Source: Woodsholea maritima DSM 17123
GTDB taxonomy: Bacteria; Pseudomonadota; Alphaproteobacteria; Caulobacterales; Maricaulaceae
Length of the DNA stretch: 37,972 nt
Reading direction: 5' to 3'
Assembly: GCF_000382325.1 (NCBI RefSeq)
Contig: NZ_KB908065.1
Location: forward strand, 1-37,972
Shown here: positions 35,641 to 37,972 of the stretch, piece after piece
Layout: each line of letters begins with the position of its first letter
How positions within the stretch are numbered: the stretch's first letter is position 1
The notes under the pieces: generated by a model
The model's input: only the letters and a program-made list of their open reading frames with translations
Told to the model about the DNA's origin: nothing
The model's database searches: none
Made by a program: the position numbers and the translations under genes

Positions 35641-36020
35641 GGGCTCGCGCTATAATCAACGCGCTTTCGTGGGCTTGTGGCAGGGCTTTGTGGGTGAGTG
35701 TCGTCACTGCGTTTGCATGATGGTCCCCTCAGCTAACGAAAAGGGGGCAAATCCAGTCACCATTCCTAAGGGGGGCGCTTCAAATCTTCGTGCAAGCAAT
35801 AAAAAGCGCAAAAGCGCAGGGAAAGGGGCGAGCTTACCCCCTCTACCTGTATTTTCGTGAGGCGATGACATTGCGCAAAGCCTGCTGTCATGACATAACG
35901 CGCGCTTCTATTCCCGAGCGGGCGCGGCCGGACATGGTATGGCGCTTACCCGCGCCGGTTAGTGTTTAACCCTTAAAGCCGCCTGTTCCGGCCCAGACTA
36001 CGAAACAAGGCCCTGTTAAC
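35641..36020. other. Remaining non-coding spacer upstream of tig
   Basis: I see no convincing gene, RNA or repeat here. A TATAAT at 35651-35656 lacks a recognisable minus 35 box. A frame open from 35717 to 35860 would give a basic peptide of 47 residues, but it has no ribosome binding site. The last 140 bases before tig presumably hold its promoter, which I cannot pinpoint. Confidence 0.5.
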
Positions 36021-37367
36021 ATGAACGTTCAAGAAATTTCTGCTGAAGGTCTCTCGCGCACTTTTGAAGTTGTGGTTCCTGCTGCAACGCTCGAGACCAA
36101 GCTGAGCGCGAAAATCGACGAGATCCGCCCTGAAGTCCGCCTCAAAGGCTTCCGCCCGGGTAAAGTTCCTGCAGCCCACATCCGCAAGATGTTTGGAGCG
36201 TCTATCATGGGCGATATCCTGCAAGAGCTGGTCCCCCAGGCGACGCAAGAGACTTTGGATGAGCGCAATCTGCGCCCGGCTTCACAGCCCGATATCGAAG
36301 TCAAGTCTGACGGTGAAGACGTCATCAAAGGCGGCAAGGATTTCGTTTTTGAGATTCGCGTCGAAGTGATGCCAGAATTTGAAACCGTTGATGGCTCGAC
36401 CTTGAAGCTGGAACGTCCTGTGGCCCCGGTCGGCGATGAGCAGATCAACGAGGCGCTGGAGCAATTGGCCAAAGACAGCCGCGGCTATGATGACAAGGGC
36501 GAAGGCGCTGTGTCGGAAGAAGGCGATGTGGTTGTGGTTGATTTCGTCGGCAAAATCGACGGCGAAGTCTTCAATGGCGGTTCAGCCAATGATTCGCGCG
36601 TCGCCATCGGCGAAGGCGCATTCATTCCGGGCTTTGAAGAGCAATTGACCGGCGTCAAGGCGGGTGATGACGTTGAGATCAAAGTCACCTTCCCAGCCGA
36701 TTACGGCGTTAAAGATCTGGCCGGTAAAGAGGCGATTTTCGAAACCAAAGTCAAAGCCGTTGAAGCCGCGCAAGAGCCGCAGATTGATGATTCTCTGGCC
36801 GAACGCCTGGGCCTGTCTGATCTGGAAGCGCTTAAAGAGGCGCTCTCGAAGCGTTTCGAGACTGAGCACGCTCAGCAATCACGCATGAAATTAAAGCGTG
36901 CCTTGTTGGACCAGCTCGATGATGGCCATAAAGGTATCGACCTGCCTGCGCGCATGGTTGAAGCGGAATTCCAGAATATCTGGAAAGAAGTTCTGGCCGC
37001 GAAAGAGGCTGATCAGCTGGAAGACGATGACAAAGCCAAGTCTGACGAAGAGTTGGAAGCCGATTACCGCAAAATCGCTGAGCGCCGCGTGCGTTTGGGT
37101 CTGGTTCTGGCGGAAATCGGTCGCAAGGCCAATGTCGAGATTTCTCAAGAAGAGATTGCCCGCGCCGTCAACCAAGAAGCCATGCGCTATCCTGGCCGTG
37201 AGCGTGAAGTGATTGATTACTTCCAGAAAAATCCTGGCGCGATTCAAGCTTTGCGCGCGCCGATCTATGAAGAAAAAGTCGTGGACTATCTTGTTGAGTT
37301 GGCCGATGTCAGCGAAAAAGAAGTCTCTCGTCAAGAACTCTTCAAAGAGGACGAAGCTCTGGTCTAA
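36021..37367 (+). CDS. tig: Trigger factor, ribosome-associated chaperone and peptidyl-prolyl isomerase
   Basis: Trigger factor binds L23 at the tunnel exit and shields nascent chains. The 448-residue protein has the N-terminal ribosome-binding signature GFRPGKVP (43-50) and the FKBP-type isomerase domain at about 165-245, with VDFVGKIDGEVFNGG and FIPGFEEQLTGVKAG. The C-terminal helical arms form the substrate cradle and end in an acidic tail. Length is normal. The ATG at 36021 has AAGG upstream. A terminator follows 24 bases after the stop. clpP and clpX commonly follow tig but are not within the window. Confidence 0.98.
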   Translation: MNVQEISAEGLSRTFEVVVPAATLETKLSAKIDEIRPEVRLKGFRPGKVPAAHIRKMFGASIMGDILQELVPQATQETLDERNLRPASQPDIEVKSDGEDVIKGGKDFVFEIRVEVMPEFETVDGSTLKLERPVAPVGDEQINEALEQLAKDSRGYDDKGEGAVSEEGDVVVVDFVGKIDGEVFNGGSANDSRVAIGEGAFIPGFEEQLTGVKAGDDVEIKVTFPADYGVKDLAGKEAIFETKVKAVEAAQEPQIDDSLAERLGLSDLEALKEALSKRFETEHAQQSRMKLKRALLDQLDDGHKGIDLPARMVEAEFQNIWKEVLAAKEADQLEDDDKAKSDEELEADYRKIAERRVRLGLVLAEIGRKANVEISQEEIARAVNQEAMRYPGREREVIDYFQKNPGAIQALRAPIYEEKVVDYLVELADVSEKEVSRQELFKEDEALV

Positions 37368-37390
37368 GACCGACTTCGAATTGCTTACAC

Positions 37391-37422
37391 AAAAAGCCTC
37401 TTCCCTCGGGAAGGGGCTTTTT
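37391..37422 (+). terminator. Intrinsic terminator after tig
   Basis: aaaaagcctcttcc pairs with ggaaggggcttttt (one wobble) around a CTCG loop between 37391 and 37422, and the final arm is a T-run. Together with the A-run it could also act on the opposite strand. Confidence 0.9.
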
Positions 37423-37446
37423 GTTTGGGGTGGGGTGGAGTGTGGA

Positions 37447-37765
37447 CCCCGGATCACGTCCGGGGTGAGCGTTTTTCATGAGCCCCTCGCTTCACGGCGG
37501 GCGGCATCTCTTTATTGCCCTTACGGCTGTCGCCTACTTGAGAGCGTTCGCGCTTGCGAGCTGATCGCCCGATTATCCTCCCCTGCGAAGCGGGGGAGGC
37601 GGTCCGATAGGACCGGAGGGGGCAAGGGATTGTAAAGCCAGACACTGTCATCCCCGACTTGATCGGGGATCTATGGGCCTTTCTGGCAAGCTCAATAGAT
37701 CCCGGATCGCGCTTTTTCGTGCGCTACCGCCTGTCGGCTACTTGAGCGCTACGCTTGTCCGGGAT
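37447..37765. repeat. Palindrome-rich tail downstream of tig
   Basis: Elements seen are ccccgga-TCACG-tccgggg (37447-37465), a relative of the 55-bp element (about 37517-37560), adjacent hairpins cctcccc/ggggagg (37577-37599) and ggtcc-GATA-ggacc (37601-37614), atccccga-CTTGA-tcggggat (37650-37670), and a composite. In the composite the outer arms atcccgga (37699-37706) and tccgggat (37758-37765) enclose a 51-base interior containing a copy of the 55-bp family core. No gene is supported in 37423-37972. Confidence 0.78.
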
Positions 37766-37786
37766 TGTTTGTTGTCGGTGGTGTTA

Positions 37787-37897
37787 GGGTAAAGGGGAAG
37801 CTGCGACCCTTAACCCGCAGCTTCAGCGTCAGGCGACCGTCCCGGGGTTGGGTTTTCACCCGCTGTCATCATGGCTCCCTGACGCTTCCCTTTTCCC
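37787..37897. ncRNA. Candidate structured RNA: three-way junction with complementary loops
   Basis: Closing helix: gggtaaaggg (37787-37796) pairs with cccttttccc (37888-37897) with one T-T mismatch. Helix 1: gaagctgcg (37797-37805) pairs with cgcagcttc (37816-37824). Helix 2: agcgtcagg (37825-37833) pairs with cctgacgct (37878-37886). The three helices abut with only one unpaired base (37887). Loop 1 (accc-tt-aacc, 37806-37815) is complementary to ggttgggt (37846-37853) inside helix 2. The strand is not decided because the pairing works on both. It could be a non-coding RNA, a leader element of a gene beyond the window, or a palindromic DNA element. No known class was recognised. Confidence 0.45.
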
Positions 37898-37972
37898 GCT
37901 TGGAGAGTTGATTGGGCCTCTGGCTGACACCCACGCCCGCAAACAATCCGAAGCACGTCAAGGATAGCACAG

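Noticed and set aside
35429-35860. A protein-coding gene in the tRNA-Leu to tig gap
   Set aside because: The frame crosses several palindromes and a copy of the 55-bp repeat, lacks a ribosome binding site and has no recognisable motif.
37454-37651. Small genes on either strand after tig
   Set aside because: The open frames consist mostly of repeat and palindrome sequence and show no plausible start signals.
24331-37670. CRISPR array from the repeated palindromes
   Set aside because: The repeats are irregularly spaced, diverged and in both orientations, without uniform spacers or cas genes.
37780-37972. tmRNA, 4.5S RNA, or a cobalamin riboswitch at the window end
   Set aside because: The minus strand has AAAAGGGAAGC and GGGTGAAAACCC, loosely like cobalamin boxes, but the other conserved boxes are missing and no target gene follows on that strand. 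No tmRNA tag (ANDN) codons, no TTCGATTC tRNA-like arm and no GGAAGCAGCC SRP motif were found.

Overview
The window looks like chromosomal DNA of an alphaproteobacterium of moderate G+C content. The evidence is the unbroken tuf-rpsJ junction, an alpha operon without rpsD (S4), an ATP12-type F1-ATPase assembly chaperone next to crcB-rluC-HAD phosphatase, a propionyl-CoA carboxylase pair, and many short palindromes of the ccccggaTCAAGtccgggg type between genes. An order such as Caulobacterales/Maricaulales (Hyphomonadaceae-like) is my guess; nothing here proves it. No plasmid, phage, transposase or CRISPR signature was seen.

Region 1 (1-15264) is a complete translation block on the + strand: tuf, the S10 cluster (rpsJ-rplC-rplD-rplW-rplB-rpsS-rplV-rpsC-rplP-rpmC-rpsQ), the spc cluster (rplN-rplX-rplE-rpsN-rpsH-rplF-rplR-rpsE-rpmD-rplO-secY-adk) and the alpha cluster (rpsM-rpsK-rpoA-rplQ), closed by a strong terminator. 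Most genes are a few bases apart or overlap. The few larger gaps carry hairpins, which are the best candidates for ribosomal-protein autoregulation or attenuation. The most elaborate is a 70-nt imperfect hairpin in the rpsM leader, downstream of a plausible sigma70 promoter.

Region 2 (15300-24325) holds envelope and housekeeping genes: a YkvA-like membrane protein, a Do/DegP protease, a tiny lipoprotein, a DUF805 protein, a VOC and cupin pair, rarA, a polysaccharide deacetylase, and a tight run of crcB (fluoride channel), rluC, a HAD phosphatase and the ATP12 chaperone.

Region 3 (24326-31089) contains pccB and pccA (beta and biotinylated alpha subunits of propionyl-CoA carboxylase). They are separated by a palindrome-rich spacer, a DUF302 lipoprotein, a two-helix potassium-channel-like protein and a GH18-type glycosidase.

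Region 4 (31090-34000) is a cluster of four small DUF805 or DUF805-like membrane proteins plus a zinc-ribbon/TM2 protein. The first DUF805 gene is visibly AT-richer than its surroundings.

Region 5 (33975-37972) has lipB, a minimal fliN, tRNA-Leu(GAG), an 850-bp palindrome- and repeat-filled gap, tig (trigger factor) with a terminator, and another repeat-rich tail. The tail ends in a sequence (37787-37897) that can fold into a nearly perfect three-way junction with complementary loops. That is the most unusual unexplained structure in the window. No known family was recognised for it.
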